From Deltaproteobacteria bacterium (GTDB lineage: Bacteria; JAGRBM01; JAHCIT01): a stretch of 64,000 nt of DNA. The stretch is taken from contig JAHCIT010000002.1 of NCBI GenBank assembly GCA_026129095.1, positions 1-64,000 on the forward strand, in the 5' to 3' direction. How positions within the stretch are numbered: the first letter of the stretch is position 1; every line of letters starts with the position of its first letter. Below the pieces are notes generated by a model that saw only the letters and a program-made list of their open reading frames with translations, made no database searches and was not told where the DNA came from. The translations under genes were made by a program, and so were the position numbers. Below, piece by piece: positions 1 to 10,500 of the stretch.

Positions 1-1740
1 TGGGCTTGGGGGCCGGGCCCAACGGGGGGGAACGTTTTTTTTTCCAACCCCCCCCCCCCCCCCCCCCCCGATAACACCGTTAACGTCAATATAATTTCGT
101 TCGAACTCGATTCTGAAATTATTCGAGATGGCGAGAGCGCCACGCTTTCGTGGACGGTCGAAAACGCCACAAGCTGTTCCATCGATCAGGGAATCGGAAC
201 CGTCGATCCCGAGGCAGGTTCGGTAGCAGTCAGTCCAGATACCGATACGGTTTACACGCTCGAATGCTTGCAGACAGGCGACAGCGATGCCGCCGAAGCG
301 GAGCTGACGGTTTACCCTGCGGCCGGAACGTTCGATAACGCAATCCAGGAAGGGGGGACAGGAGGCGACGGATTGTATGAGATGGCGGTCCACACCAATG
401 GGTCGCTGTACGTTTCCGGGGCCTATGGCACCTCGGATTCCATCTGGGGCGAACCGCCCTCACAAACGACACTATCCGCTTCCGGTGCGAACAGTAACGG
501 CGTTTTCGCCAAATACGATTCAAGCCTCAACCTTGCATGGGCCAAGCGGCTCAAAAACGTTGTCGCCACGAATCTCTCTTTCCTTGGCAACGGGCAGGTC
601 GTAATCAGCGGAACGACAGCGGGCGACGCAGAATTCAATCCAGGCGAATTAAACTCCATACCACTCACTAATACGGGGTATAATCCTTTCGTCGCCGTTG
701 CGGATTCCGATGGCACAGTGCTCTGGGCGCGCTCTGCGACTGGCGGGAGTTCTGTTGGAGCCGGAACTAACGATTCAGCGAGGCTCAGCGATAACTCGAT
801 ACTGCTCATCGGGAGTTTCTCAGGCTCCCTGACGTTCGCTCAGGGAACGCCGGGTCAGGTGACAATCACAGCCACCGGTGTCGCCAGTGGATTTATCGCC
901 AGATATGAAAGTGACGGGGATTTCCTCTGGGCAAAAAGGATAACGGCAGGAGGAACCGGAAAAGTATATCCAGCGGCCGTGTCAGTGAATGCCGACGATA
1001 CGTTTGTCATTGGCGGTGCCATTTCGGAATCGGCGATATTTGGCCCCGGTGAAGCCAATGCCACGACCTTGACCGCAACACCTGCTCCGGGATTTGGCTA
1101 CAATGCTTTCATTGCAAAATACAATGCCAATGGGACACTGGCGTGGGCCAAGCAGGCAACCTCAGGAGCCAATTCCGTCATTTACGATATGAGCCGGATG
1201 GCCGGTGGCGATCTGATCGTGTCTGGTCATTTCGGCTTCTCACCAAGTTATCTCTCAGTGACGATTGGGCCGGGTTCCACGTCACCTGTCATTTTCACGG
1301 GAAGCAATCATGATCAGCATGCATGGATGGGGCGCTTCTCCGCATCCGGCGAACTGAACTGGGCCAAAAGAAGCAGCTCCGGAACGGCCAGCATCTGGAG
1401 AAACACGCTATCTAGCGGTGAAGACGAAGTGTTTTCTATGGGATCCTGCTCCGGCGGGACTGTGTTTGGCGATGGCGAAGCCGGAGAAATGGCGATTCCG
1501 GGTGAAACCACAAGCGTCTTCTCCTGCTTCACCCGGTTTTCCAGTTCAAATGGCCTGCTTCAGGATGGCTTTGCGTTCCCAAAATCTTCGAATTCGTCGC
1601 CGTCGTTTGCCATATTTGATGCCTACCGGATGGCCTACGGCGGGAATCTCGGGGAAACCACGATTTTTGGAGAAGGCTCAAACCAGAAAACGATCGTTCC
1701 CGCCGGGGGCGATGCATTTATCGCCACTTACTGGAAATAA
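1..1740 (+). CDS. Secreted beta-propeller (SBBP-like) protein, 5'-truncated
   Basis: The frame is open from the left edge, so the start lies outside the window; the first 69 bases are homopolymer runs and their translation should not be trusted. From about base 70 there is an Ig-like segment (ATLSWTVENATSCSIDQG then TDTVYTLEC), common in secreted proteins. It is followed by about seven repeats of roughly 65 residues. Each repeat has a strand like 'VVISGT', an acidic turn, then a pattern such as 'FIAKYNANGTLAWAK'; the repeated F-A-x-Y-x-x-x-G-x-L-x-W-A-K resembles SBBP/beta-propeller repeats, and seven copies would close a seven-bladed propeller. There is no catalytic motif. Likely an extracellular or surface binding or scaffold protein. 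The stop lies 9 bases before the next gene. Function is unknown; the fold call is inferred from the repeat pattern. Confidence 0.7.
   Translation, partial: WAWGPGPTGGNVFFSNPPPPPPPDNTVNVNIISFELDSEIIRDGESATLSWTVENATSCSIDQGIGTVDPEAGSVAVSPDTDTVYTLECLQTGDSDAAEAELTVYPAAGTFDNAIQEGGTGGDGLYEMAVHTNGSLYVSGAYGTSDSIWGEPPSQTTLSASGANSNGVFAKYDSSLNLAWAKRLKNVVATNLSFLGNGQVVISGTTAGDAEFNPGELNSIPLTNTGYNPFVAVADSDGTVLWARSATGGSSVGAGTNDSARLSDNSILLIGSFSGSLTFAQGTPGQVTITATGVASGFIARYESDGDFLWAKRITAGGTGKVYPAAVSVNADDTFVIGGAISESAIFGPGEANATTLTATPAPGFGYNAFIAKYNANGTLAWAKQATSGANSVIYDMSRMAGGDLIVSGHFGFSPSYLSVTIGPGSTSPVIFTGSNHDQHAWMGRFSASGELNWAKRSSSGTASIWRNTLSSGEDEVFSMGSCSGGTVFGDGEAGEMAIPGETTSVFSCFTRFSSSNGLLQDGFAFPKSSNSSPSFAIFDAYRMAYGGNLGETTIFGEGSNQKTIVPAGGDAFIATYWK
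24..69. other. Homopolymer runs at contig edge (probable assembly artefact)
   Basis: Seven G (24-30), nine T (35-43) and twenty-two C (48-69) lie in succession at the extreme left of the window. The sequence from base 70 onward is ordinary and codes cleanly. This is typical of a damaged or mis-assembled contig end rather than biology. Confidence 0.75.
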
Positions 1741-1749
1741 GGAGAGTCC

Positions 1750-2058
1750 ATGAGCGACGAAATCACCATGGGAAATGACGAGTTCATCCTGCATTTGAGG
1801 AAACGGTACAAATGGGGTGGAGATAACCGGCTGTTGGGTGAAGAAATTTGGAGAACCATCCAGGAACTAGACAACAATGCCAGGCAGGAACCGGAAGGAA
1901 AAGCTACGCCGGTCTTATGGCCCACCGAGGGAGAAAATATTGCTCCGGATCGGTTGCCGACAGCCGCACACCAGTTCGTATTCAACCGTGAAATTCTTCC
2001 CGATTTATACAGAAGACTCGGTGAGATTGGCAAAAGAATCAAAGGGTCTTTCTCCTAA
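1750..2058 (+). CDS. Hypothetical protein, 102 aa
   Basis: A small charged soluble protein starting at an ATG with a strong Shine-Dalgarno (AAGGAGAG) just upstream, 9 bases after the stop of the propeller protein, so probably co-transcribed and translationally linked. It has no signal peptide, membrane segment or motif that I recognise. The second half contains 'HQFVFNREILPDLYRRLGEIGKRIKG', which looks amphipathic-helical. Base composition matches the preceding gene and is less GC-rich than the rest of the window. Function unknown; it may act with the propeller protein. Confidence 0.6.
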   Translation: MSDEITMGNDEFILHLRKRYKWGGDNRLLGEEIWRTIQELDNNARQEPEGKATPVLWPTEGENIAPDRLPTAAHQFVFNREILPDLYRRLGEIGKRIKGSFS

Positions 2059-2155
2059 TACACTTCCAGAACTCCGAAAGTAGATACCGAAGTCGCCGCC
2101 ACCGGGTGAAGTCACCGCATCCGGCAGTGGCACTGGCCACGGCGCCGTGAGTTGA

Positions 2156-2473
2156 TCACTCCCCCGCCCGCGCGAGGATTTTCTCCGCCTGGGTCTCCAC
2201 AGCCTCCGCCGGACTACCGGCCGGAATCTCCATGAGGGGTGCGATGTCCGGGCGGTCATGGCCGGTGCCGGGCCAGATATGGATACCGCCGGGCAGGCTT
2301 GAAAAGACGAACGCCCGGCCACCGGGGAGTTCGAACCGCAGACCCGCCAGCATCCGGCCGCCGGGGAGCGTCCTCCGGACAAAGCGGCTCGAACCGCCAA
2401 GTGCCTTCACGCGGGCGATCAGCACCTCCGACAGGGCGAGCGCATAGGCTGGAAAATCCGGGGCGTTCTGCAT
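2156..2473 (-). CDS. Hypothetical protein, 105 aa
   Basis: A small protein read from the ATG at 2473 (MQNAPDFPAYALALSEVL). An upstream extension to 2581 is possible but reads as low-complexity basic sequence. It has two Gly-rich turns ('LPGGRMLAGLRFELPGGRAFVFSSLPGG') that look like a beta-meander, and an Ala/Glu-rich C-terminal helix. No signal peptide and no family recognised. It is divergent from the metallo-hydrolase gene at 2629, with about 155 bases between starts. No strong Shine-Dalgarno is visible, so the start is uncertain. Confidence 0.5.
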   Translation of the reverse strand: MQNAPDFPAYALALSEVLIARVKALGGSSRFVRRTLPGGRMLAGLRFELPGGRAFVFSSLPGGIHIWPGTGHDRPDIAPLMEIPAGSPAEAVETQAEKILARAGE

Positions 2474-2628
2474 GACGGGAAGAATAGCTGTCCGGCCCCT
2501 TTCCTGCTGCCCTGAAATAAATACAGCCCGTTTTCGGCAAATCCGGATTTTTCGTCTATCCTGCCGATTGACGCGCTGCATCCGGCATGGGGCCGGAGCG
2601 GAATGTGTTCGCGCAGGAACTCTCCCCC

Positions 2629-3564
2629 ATGCCAGCAGATATCGTTTCCACTGACCACGGCGTCCGGATCGGCGACCTCGAAGTGCTGTTCGGTGTCGCG
2701 GTGAAACGCCAGCTCCTCCGGGCCAACTCGCTCATTCTCCACGGCCCGCGTCCCATCGTGGTTGACCCGGCCGCGCAGGAGCCGCGGCACAGGGAGCTCG
2801 CGGCCGGAAACCCCATTCTCTATTTCACCCACTACCACGCCGACCACCGGGCGGCCGAGCACGTGTACCCAGCCTCCACGGAGGTATGGGCGAGCGAGGC
2901 CGACGCCGAGGCGATCGAGAGCATGGAGTCGTTCGTCAACCGCGTGGACCGGGGCAGCGACGGCGAGCAGCTCAGGAACTCCATCCGGGGCCTGCAGATG
3001 ATGTTCCGCATCGGACCCAGAAAGGTCAGCCGCCGCGTTACCGACGGCGGCCTGCTGGAGGCGGGCGGCTGCACGGGGAAGGTCATGGCGCTCCCTGGAC
3101 ATACGCCGGGCCATTCGGGAATTTACTTTCCCGGGCAGTCGCTCCTGTTCATCACCGACATCGACCTCACGGCCTTCGGCCCCTGGTACGGAAACGATGC
3201 CTCCGACATCACGCTGTTCAAGGCATCGCTACAGCGCGTGAGGGAGTTCAAGTGCGACTACTACTTCACCTCGCACGGCGAGGAAGTGCTCACCCGTGGC
3301 CGGTTCCTCGAAAAACTCGACGCCTTCGAGGCCCATTTCGACCGCCGCGACCGGCTGCTGCTGGAGGCCCTCTCGACCGGTGAGAAATCCGTTGACGAGC
3401 TGTGCCGGCTGGAGCTGGTCTACCGGTCGAAGACGCTCGCTGCGATGGAACACATGATCCACTTCGAGCGCAAGCATGTGAAAAAGCACCTGGACCTGCT
3501 GGAGGCTGCCGGCAAGGTCCGCCCGGTGGATGAAAGCCGCCGCCGCTACCAGCTCACCGCATGA
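2629..3564 (+). CDS. MBL-fold metallo-hydrolase
   Basis: A metallo-beta-lactamase-fold hydrolase of about 311 residues. The zinc-binding motif H-x-H-x-D-H is present at residues 68-73 (HYHADH), followed by the later histidine motif in 'LPGHTPGHSG' and a C-terminal 'SHGEEVLTRGRFLEKLDAFE'. The last 80 residues look like a small winged-helix or helical domain ('VKKHLDLLEAAGKV'), as in LACTB2/GloB-like hydrolases. The start at 2629 is chosen because AGGAA lies at a good distance; an upstream in-frame ATG at 2587 lacks one. The stop overlaps the methyltransferase start by 4 bases (ATGA), so the two are translationally coupled. Substrate unknown; likely a thioester or other ester-like metabolite. 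Confidence 0.85.
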   Translation: MPADIVSTDHGVRIGDLEVLFGVAVKRQLLRANSLILHGPRPIVVDPAAQEPRHRELAAGNPILYFTHYHADHRAAEHVYPASTEVWASEADAEAIESMESFVNRVDRGSDGEQLRNSIRGLQMMFRIGPRKVSRRVTDGGLLEAGGCTGKVMALPGHTPGHSGIYFPGQSLLFITDIDLTAFGPWYGNDASDITLFKASLQRVREFKCDYYFTSHGEEVLTRGRFLEKLDAFEAHFDRRDRLLLEALSTGEKSVDELCRLELVYRSKTLAAMEHMIHFERKHVKKHLDLLEAAGKVRPVDESRRRYQLTA

Positions 3565-4205
3565 GAACCGACAGGAACACCTCCGGATCCGGTCCGGCCA
3601 ACGCCCGCGGCGTTTCGCTCCTCTTCAGGCTGTGGAGCCGCTTTTACGACAACCCGCTGCCCCAGCAGCTTTACTACCGCCGGGTTCACCGGAAGATCCT
3701 GAAGAAATGGGAACCACGGCCGGGCGAGAAAATCCTCGATGTGGGATGCGGGACGGGGATGTTCCTGCGTGATCTTGCCGTGCATTACCGGGGACTCGAC
3801 CTGACCGGTCTCGACTTTTCAGGCGAAATGCTTGAGCAGGCCCGCCGCCCCCTGCCGGGTGCATCGGGTGGCGAACCCCAGTTCGTCCAGGGGTCGGTCT
3901 ATGAAATGCCGTTTGCGGACAACACGTTCGACACGGTACTGAACACAATCTCCTGCCACTTCTATCTGGAGCAGGTCCGTGCGTTCCGTGAAATCTGCAG
4001 GGTGATGAAACCCGGCGGCCGGTTCCACTGCGCCGCAATCCGGTACGGCGTCCGGGGGCCTTTTGCGCGCAACTCGCTGACGGATATTGCCGTCTACTAT
4101 CCGCCGGAGATCATGACGGACCATTTCACAGAGGCAGGGTTCAAGGTGCTGGGCTACGAGGATCTGTTCCCGAACGTGGTGATTTTCCGGCTCATAAAGC
4201 CCTGA
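3561..4205 (+). CDS. Class I SAM-dependent methyltransferase
   Basis: A 214-residue methyltransferase of the UbiE/Methyltransf_11 type. The SAM-binding motif I 'ILDVGCGTGMFLRDL' is at residues 58-72. Motif II-like 'LTGLDFSGEMLEQAR' and the 'MPFADNTFDTVLNTIS' segment follow in the expected order. There is no signal peptide. Coupled by an ATGA overlap to the metallo-hydrolase, suggesting one pathway. The target (small molecule or lipid quinone) cannot be told from sequence. An exact TTTTCCGGAAAA palindrome lies directly after the stop. Confidence 0.88.
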   Translation: MRTDRNTSGSGPANARGVSLLFRLWSRFYDNPLPQQLYYRRVHRKILKKWEPRPGEKILDVGCGTGMFLRDLAVHYRGLDLTGLDFSGEMLEQARRPLPGASGGEPQFVQGSVYEMPFADNTFDTVLNTISCHFYLEQVRAFREICRVMKPGGRFHCAAIRYGVRGPFARNSLTDIAVYYPPEIMTDHFTEAGFKVLGYEDLFPNVVIFRLIKP

Positions 4206-4568
4206 TTTTCCGGAAAAAGGCCGTCCTTCAGGCGTAAAGCCTCCTTCGCACCTGCCGCATAGGGCGGTGCGTAGGGGGGTTCCCGTTTCAGCCAGGATAA
4301 CGGTGTTCCGGCCCGGAAATCTGTGGATATCACACCAAATCGCCTTTTCGTGCAGGTGTTTCGGACTGAAATACCCATATTTCATCCAGTTTCCCCTTTT
4401 GGTACCCACCTTGCTGTAGCGGGCCAAACCGGGAGGCCCGGAGGCTCCATCCGTTATTAAAGCCGGATGACCGCTCCCTTCCAGAAATAACAGGCGACAC
4501 TCGAAACCGGACAGGCTGTAAATGCCCGTCCTTGTTTGGGAGTTCGCGATGAAAACGGAGACAGCCGC
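4206..4568. other. Intergenic leader upstream of the megasynthase
   Basis: No convincing gene in these 363 bases. It holds the palindrome TTTTCCGGAAAA (4206-4217), a bulged hairpin with arms GCACC and GGTGC (4248-4270), and an inverted repeat CATCCG/CGGATG around an AT-rich 10-base centre (4448-4469). The last lies about 100 bases before the megasynthase start and could be an operator or an mRNA hairpin. I could not assign a confident -35/-10 pair. Confidence 0.4.
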
Positions 4569-7500
4569 GTGAGCGACGCAGCAGGCGAGATTTGTTTTAC
4601 CCTTTTTCCCCCATCCCGGTATTTCGATGCGGAGGCCCGGGCCCTTCGGGCCGCCGGTGCACTTCCCGTAGTGGATCTTTCCTATGCCGAGGCTGACGCA
4701 AGGGCCAAAGTCCTCGCTGCTATCCCGGCGGATGTCTCAATCGGTGTCATAATCGCACCCGACCTTGCTCCGGCGGAACTTTCCGGCCGCTCCATTCAGG
4801 CCGTGATCGTTCCTGTTGACTGGGAACTCGATGAAGGGGTGGACCTCGCCCAGTTCATCGCCCCCTTCCGTGCATTCCCTGTTTGGGTCGAAGTCACCTC
4901 CCGCGCCGGATGGGAACGTGCCTCGAAGGCAAGTCCCGCAGGCATCATCCTCAAGGGATTTGAGGCGGGTGGTGTCGTTGGCGAGGAGTCCAGTTTCATC
5001 CTCCTGCAGCGCTACGAGGGGAAGCTACCCGTCCTCGTTCGCGGCGGTATCGGACCCGATACGGCCGCCGCTGCAGTGGCAGGCGGTGCCCACGGCGTCG
5101 TGACCGACATTCAGACGTGGGGCGCGCTCCCGCTGGCTGACGATATCCGCCAGGCCATCCTGTCGCTTCAGGGAACCGATGCGGTGACGCTCCGCCTCAC
5201 TGACCGGCACGTGATCCGGGTCGCCGGCAAGATGGGCGCCAAGGCGATGCGGACACTCCGCCAGGCCGAAGAGGCAATGCTGGTGGCCACCGTCGGCGAG
5301 CGGACGCCGGAAACCGACAAGATCCGCTCCGAGCGGGCTGAACTGCTGTACCGGGAACTCCAGAAGATCTCGACCGCTGCCTTCACTCCCGAAACCGGAA
5401 AGGTATTCGCCGTTGGTCAGGAAGTGGGCTGGGCCAAAACCTATGCTGCCCAGTACAACACTCCGGCTGCCATTGCGGCTGAAATTCTCAAGGTAATGAA
5501 GTCCTCCCCGCGCCGGGCGACGGAACAGTTCCCCTGGGTGGAAAACTCGGCCTTCGCCAGATCAGTGGGAGCGAAACTCCCCATATTCCAGGGACCGATG
5601 GCCCAGACAAGCGATGTCGCCGCCTTCGCCGAAAAGGTCATGGACCACGGCGTCGTGGCAAACCTCGCGCTGGGCAACATGCCGGGGACAGTTTGCGAAA
5701 AGCTCCTCAAGGACACACTGGCCATTTCCAGGGGCCGTCCTTTCGGCGGCGGGATCATCGGCCTCGAAGCCAACGCCTTTTTCCGCGACCAGCACATTGC
5801 ACATATGAAGGCACTCCGTCCGCCGCTTGCTGTCGTCGCCGCCGGTACGACCGAGCAGGCACTCGACCTCACGGCGGCAGGTATCCGGTCATTCCTTCAC
5901 ACGCCGGTCCACACGCTGCTCGTAAACGCCATGGACCAGGGCCATTCCGATTTCATTCTCGAAGGAACCGAAGCCGGCGGCCATATTGGAAAGCTCACCT
6001 CGTTCGTCCTGTGGCAGTCCGTCATGCAGGCGCTTCTGGACCGGCCGGCCGGTCGCGCCGCCAATGTCGTGCTGGCTGGCGGATTCGGCAATGCGAAGGG
6101 TGCGGCGATGGCCGCCGCCCTCTGCGCCCGTGCCCAGGCCGCTGGTCACACCTTCGGCATCCAGATGGGAACGGCTTTCCTCTTCACGAAGGAAGCGGTC
6201 GAAACCGGCGCCACCTCGTCCATGTACCAGGAGGTGCTGGTTGAACTGGAGCGGACCGAAACCATCGGCGACACGGTGATGACTCCGGCCCGCATGGCTC
6301 CGACTCCCAAGCTTTTTGCCATCCGCCAGAAGGAATACGAGCGGATGAAGTCGGGCGAGACCCTCGATCACCGCAAGCACCTCTACGAAAACGACAACCT
6401 GGGCGGACTCCGGGCCGCTGCCAAGAAACAGAAGATCGAAAAGGTGCCTGAAGGCGGCATCCGATTTGTAAATCTGACCGATAACGAGCAGATGGACCTT
6501 GGTCTTTTTCATGTCGGCATGTGTGCTGCGCTCCGCCGGGAGATCACCACCATCGCCGAAGTGGTCGCCGACAACACGGTTCGTGCCCGTGAACTTCTGA
6601 AGGCCCGTGTGGAAACGCTTTCCCGTCCGTCCGCACAGGCCCAGCCGGCAGTCCAGATTCCCGCCCAATCCCCGGTCCAGAATCCGGCGCTGCCTCCGCA
6701 GGCTCCCGCCGCCTTCAAGGGGGCAAACGGGCACAACCACGAAGGTATTGCCATCATTGGGCTGGGCGGCATGTTCCCCGACGCGCAGAATATCCCCGAG
6801 TTCTGGCGCAATATCACAACGGGCAAATATTCAATCCGCGAGGTGCCCGAGGACCGCTGGGCAACGCGGCTTTTCTATTCGCCCGACCGCAACGCCCCGG
6901 ACAAGAGCTATTCCAAAATCGGCGGATTCCTCACCGAGCCGGAGTTCGATTCCAAGTCGTTCCGGATTCCGCCGGCCGTCGCCTCGACGATGGACCTCGC
7001 CCAGCGGGTAAGCCTGCTCGCCGTGCGTGAGGCACTCCAGGACGCGGGCTATTACAATGCCAAGCCGTTCGACAAGACCCGCTGCGCCGTGATCGTCGGC
7101 AACTCGCAGGGTGGCGAAAACACGCACCGCTACGCCTACAGGCTGGCACTGCCGATGATCCTTGAAAAACTGGAGCAGGATCCGGCGTGGAAGTCGCTGC
7201 CGGAAGCGCAGCGCCGGGAGATTACCGGAAATATCTCCAGGAAGTTCCTGGGCGAACTGCCGGAGATCACTGGCGGCTCCATGCCTGGCGAACTGCCGAA
7301 CGTGATCGCCGGACGCATCGCCAGTGTATTTGACCTCTCGGGACCGAACTTCGTTTGCGACGCCGCCTGCGCCGCGTCGCTCGCCGCCGTGCACACGTCT
7401 GTGCTGGGCCTTTTGGCGGGCGAATATGACATGGCGATCACGGGTGGCGTGGATCGCGGCATGGACGCCGACAGCTACATCAAGTTCTGCAAGGTGGGAG

Positions 7501-10500
7501 CCCTCTCCGACACGATCTCCGCGCCGTTCGACAAGCGGGCAAGCGGATTCGTCATGGGCGAAGGCGTCGGCATCCTGGTGATGAAGCGACTCTCCGACGC
7601 CGTTCGCGATGGCGACAGGATTTATGGCGTTCTGAGCGGACTTGGCGCTTCCAGTGACGGAGCCGGCCGCGGCATCACCGCTCCCAGTCCCGCCGGACAG
7701 CGCAAGGCGATCGAACGGGCCTACCGGATGGCTGCCGGGCTTGATCCCAGGACCGTCACGCTGGTCGAGTGCCACGGCACTTCGACTCCGCTTGGCGATG
7801 CCACGGAAACGACCGTCCTGAAGGAATGGTTCACCGAACATGGCGCCACATCACACTCCGTGGCCGTGGGCTCGGTAAAGAGCCAGATCGGGCATCTGAA
7901 GTCGGCTGCCGGCGCGGCAGGACTCATCAAGATACTGCTGTCGCTCCACCACAAGACGCTGCCTCCCTCGATCAATTTCGAAAGCCCCGCCGCGGGCACG
8001 GGACTGGGCGAGGGCTCTCCCCTGTTCGTCAACACCAAGGCCCGGCCCTGGAATCCGCCTGCTGGTGTTCCCCGCCGGGCGTCGGTGTCGGCCTTCGGTT
8101 TTGGCGGCACCAACTTCCATGTCCTGTGCGAGGAATACACCAGCTCGACCCCGGCCAGGCTGACGGTCCCGGCAGAAAGCCGCACCCTGACTGCCGGCAA
8201 TGCGGCTGTAGCCTATGCTGCCCCGGCTGAACCCGCCGCTCCTGCACAGGCAGCTGTTTCAAATCTCCCGGCAGCTCCAGTGGCGCTCGTGAACATGGAC
8301 AAGGCCACCATCGAAAAGATCGTCGTCCAGACGCTCGCCGACCAGACCGGCTACGAGGCAGAGGATCTCGGCCGCACGCTTGATCTGGAGGCTGATCTTG
8401 GCATCGACACGGTGAAGCAGGCCGAGGTATTCGCGGCCCTCCGCGAGCACTACAGGCTGGAGAAAGACCCGAACCTCAAGCTCCGCGACTATCCCACCAT
8501 CGAGAAGATAGTGGACTATCTCGCCATGCGGCTTTCCAGCGGGAGTTCAGCGGCACAGCCCCAGGCTGCCGCTCCCGTATCCGAAACTCCAGCGCCACAA
8601 GCATCGCCTGTCAGCGTAAACAAGAGCGATATTGAGACAGTTGTCGTCCGGACGCTCGCCGACCAGACCGGCTACGAGGCCGAGGATCTCGGCCGCACGC
8701 TTGATCTGGAGGCCGATCTTGGCATCGACACGGTGAAACAGGCCGAGGTATTCGCGGCCCTCCGCGAGCACTACAGGCTGGAGAAAGACCCGAATCTCAA
8801 GCTCCGCGACTATCCCACCATCGAGAAGATCGTGGACTATCTCGCCATGCGGCTTTCGGGGAGCGCGGCCACTGCATCAGCCCCTGCCGCCTCCGCTCCA
8901 CCAGAACCGGCAGTCCAGGCCGCCGCAGAAACGCAAGCGGGGAACGACGGCCCCAGCTATGTGGTGGTTCTGGGCCATGACGCCGCCAGCCTGGCAGACA
9001 ACCTGGAGACCTGGGCCGAGAACCCCTCCGGCACCCGCTTTGGCAGCGGAAGCAAGACTGCCGCGTTCGGGTTCCTGAACCGTAACGAGGCGTCCAGTCG
9101 TGCCCGGCAAATCGCACAGACTGTGCGCGCCGGAAAGCGGCCACCGCCGGCGCTCAATGCGAAGCTCGGTGAAGCCCGGACAAAGAAACCCCGGATCGCC
9201 TTCGTTTACCCCGGACAGGGTTCCCAATATGTCGGGATGCTCCGCGAACTGATGGTTTACCCGGAAGTCCGGGCCACCTTCGAGGAAGCCGAGGCGGTGG
9301 TTTCCCCGCTCATTGGCCGGTCGCTGCTGGCAATCATCCACCCGGCTGACACTTCCGAGGAAAACCTCAGGCGCTGCGAGAACGAGCTCAAGCAGACGGA
9401 AATCACCCAGCCGGCGGTACTCACTGCCGACATCGCCATTCACCGGTTCCTCAAGGCCCGCGGATTCGGTCCTGACGCTGTGGCAGGCCATTCGCTCGGC
9501 GAATACGGCGCAGCCGTTGCCGCCGGAGCAATGTCGTTCCGCGACGCGCTGGAGGCGGTTGCGGCCCGCGGACGCGAGATGGCCAACGTCAAGGTGGATG
9601 ACAACGGACTGATGCTGATGGTCCCGATGGGCACGGCCGAGGTGGAGCCGCTTCTGGGCGGAATCCCCGGATATATCGAGGTCGCCAACCGCAATTCGCC
9701 GCAGCAAACGGTGGTCGGCGGGTCATCGGCTTCGGTCATGGCACTCAAGGGACTTCTGGACAAGAAAGGCGTTGATACCGTTCTCCTCAACGTCTCGCAT
9801 GCTTTCCATTCCAAGATCGTCGCACCGGCTTCCGAGCCGCTCCGACGCGTACTGGGACGCCTGGGTATCCGGTCGCCTGAAATCCCGATCTACTCAAACG
9901 TGACGGCGAAGCCATACCCCACCGGTGCAAGCGCACCGGCAGAGATCGTGGACCTGCTCTCCCGCCAGATTGCCGCCTCGGTGGACTGGATTGGTTCGGT
10001 CGAGAACATGTACCGCGACGGCATTGAGGTGTTCGTCGAGTGCGGCCCCAAACGTGCGCTGGCCGGCCTAGTGGAGGCGAACCTCAAGGGCCGTCCGTCG
10101 GTGGCGATCCAGACCTGCCATCCCAAGCGCGGCGAACTGCTCTCGCTGGTGGAAGGACTCGCGCATCTGTCGGCGGAGCTGGTGACAGACGACACTCCCG
10201 CCCCCGTGAAGGCTTCACGTCCGGAAACGGCCGCTCCAGCCCAGTGGCAGGAACAGCCGCAGGTTCCGGCCCAGCCCTCGCTTCCTTCCGCTGCCGGTCC
10301 GGCGTCTGCCGGGACGAACCCGCTCGCCAGGTGGATGAACGATCCGCGGTTTGAATACTTCTGGCAGAAGAACGGGCGTGCGGTCGAAAACATGATCTCG
10401 CACCTGTGGGCGGTGACGATGAACGAGGCGCCCGCGCGTACCGTGCAGTCCGAGGCTCCATCAGTCTCGCCACGGCGGCTCACCATCGCCATGTCGATGC

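Noticed and set aside
3819-4427. Minus-strand frame spanning the methyltransferase and its downstream gap
   Set aside because: Antisense to the methyltransferase for most of its length; no domain and no ribosome site.
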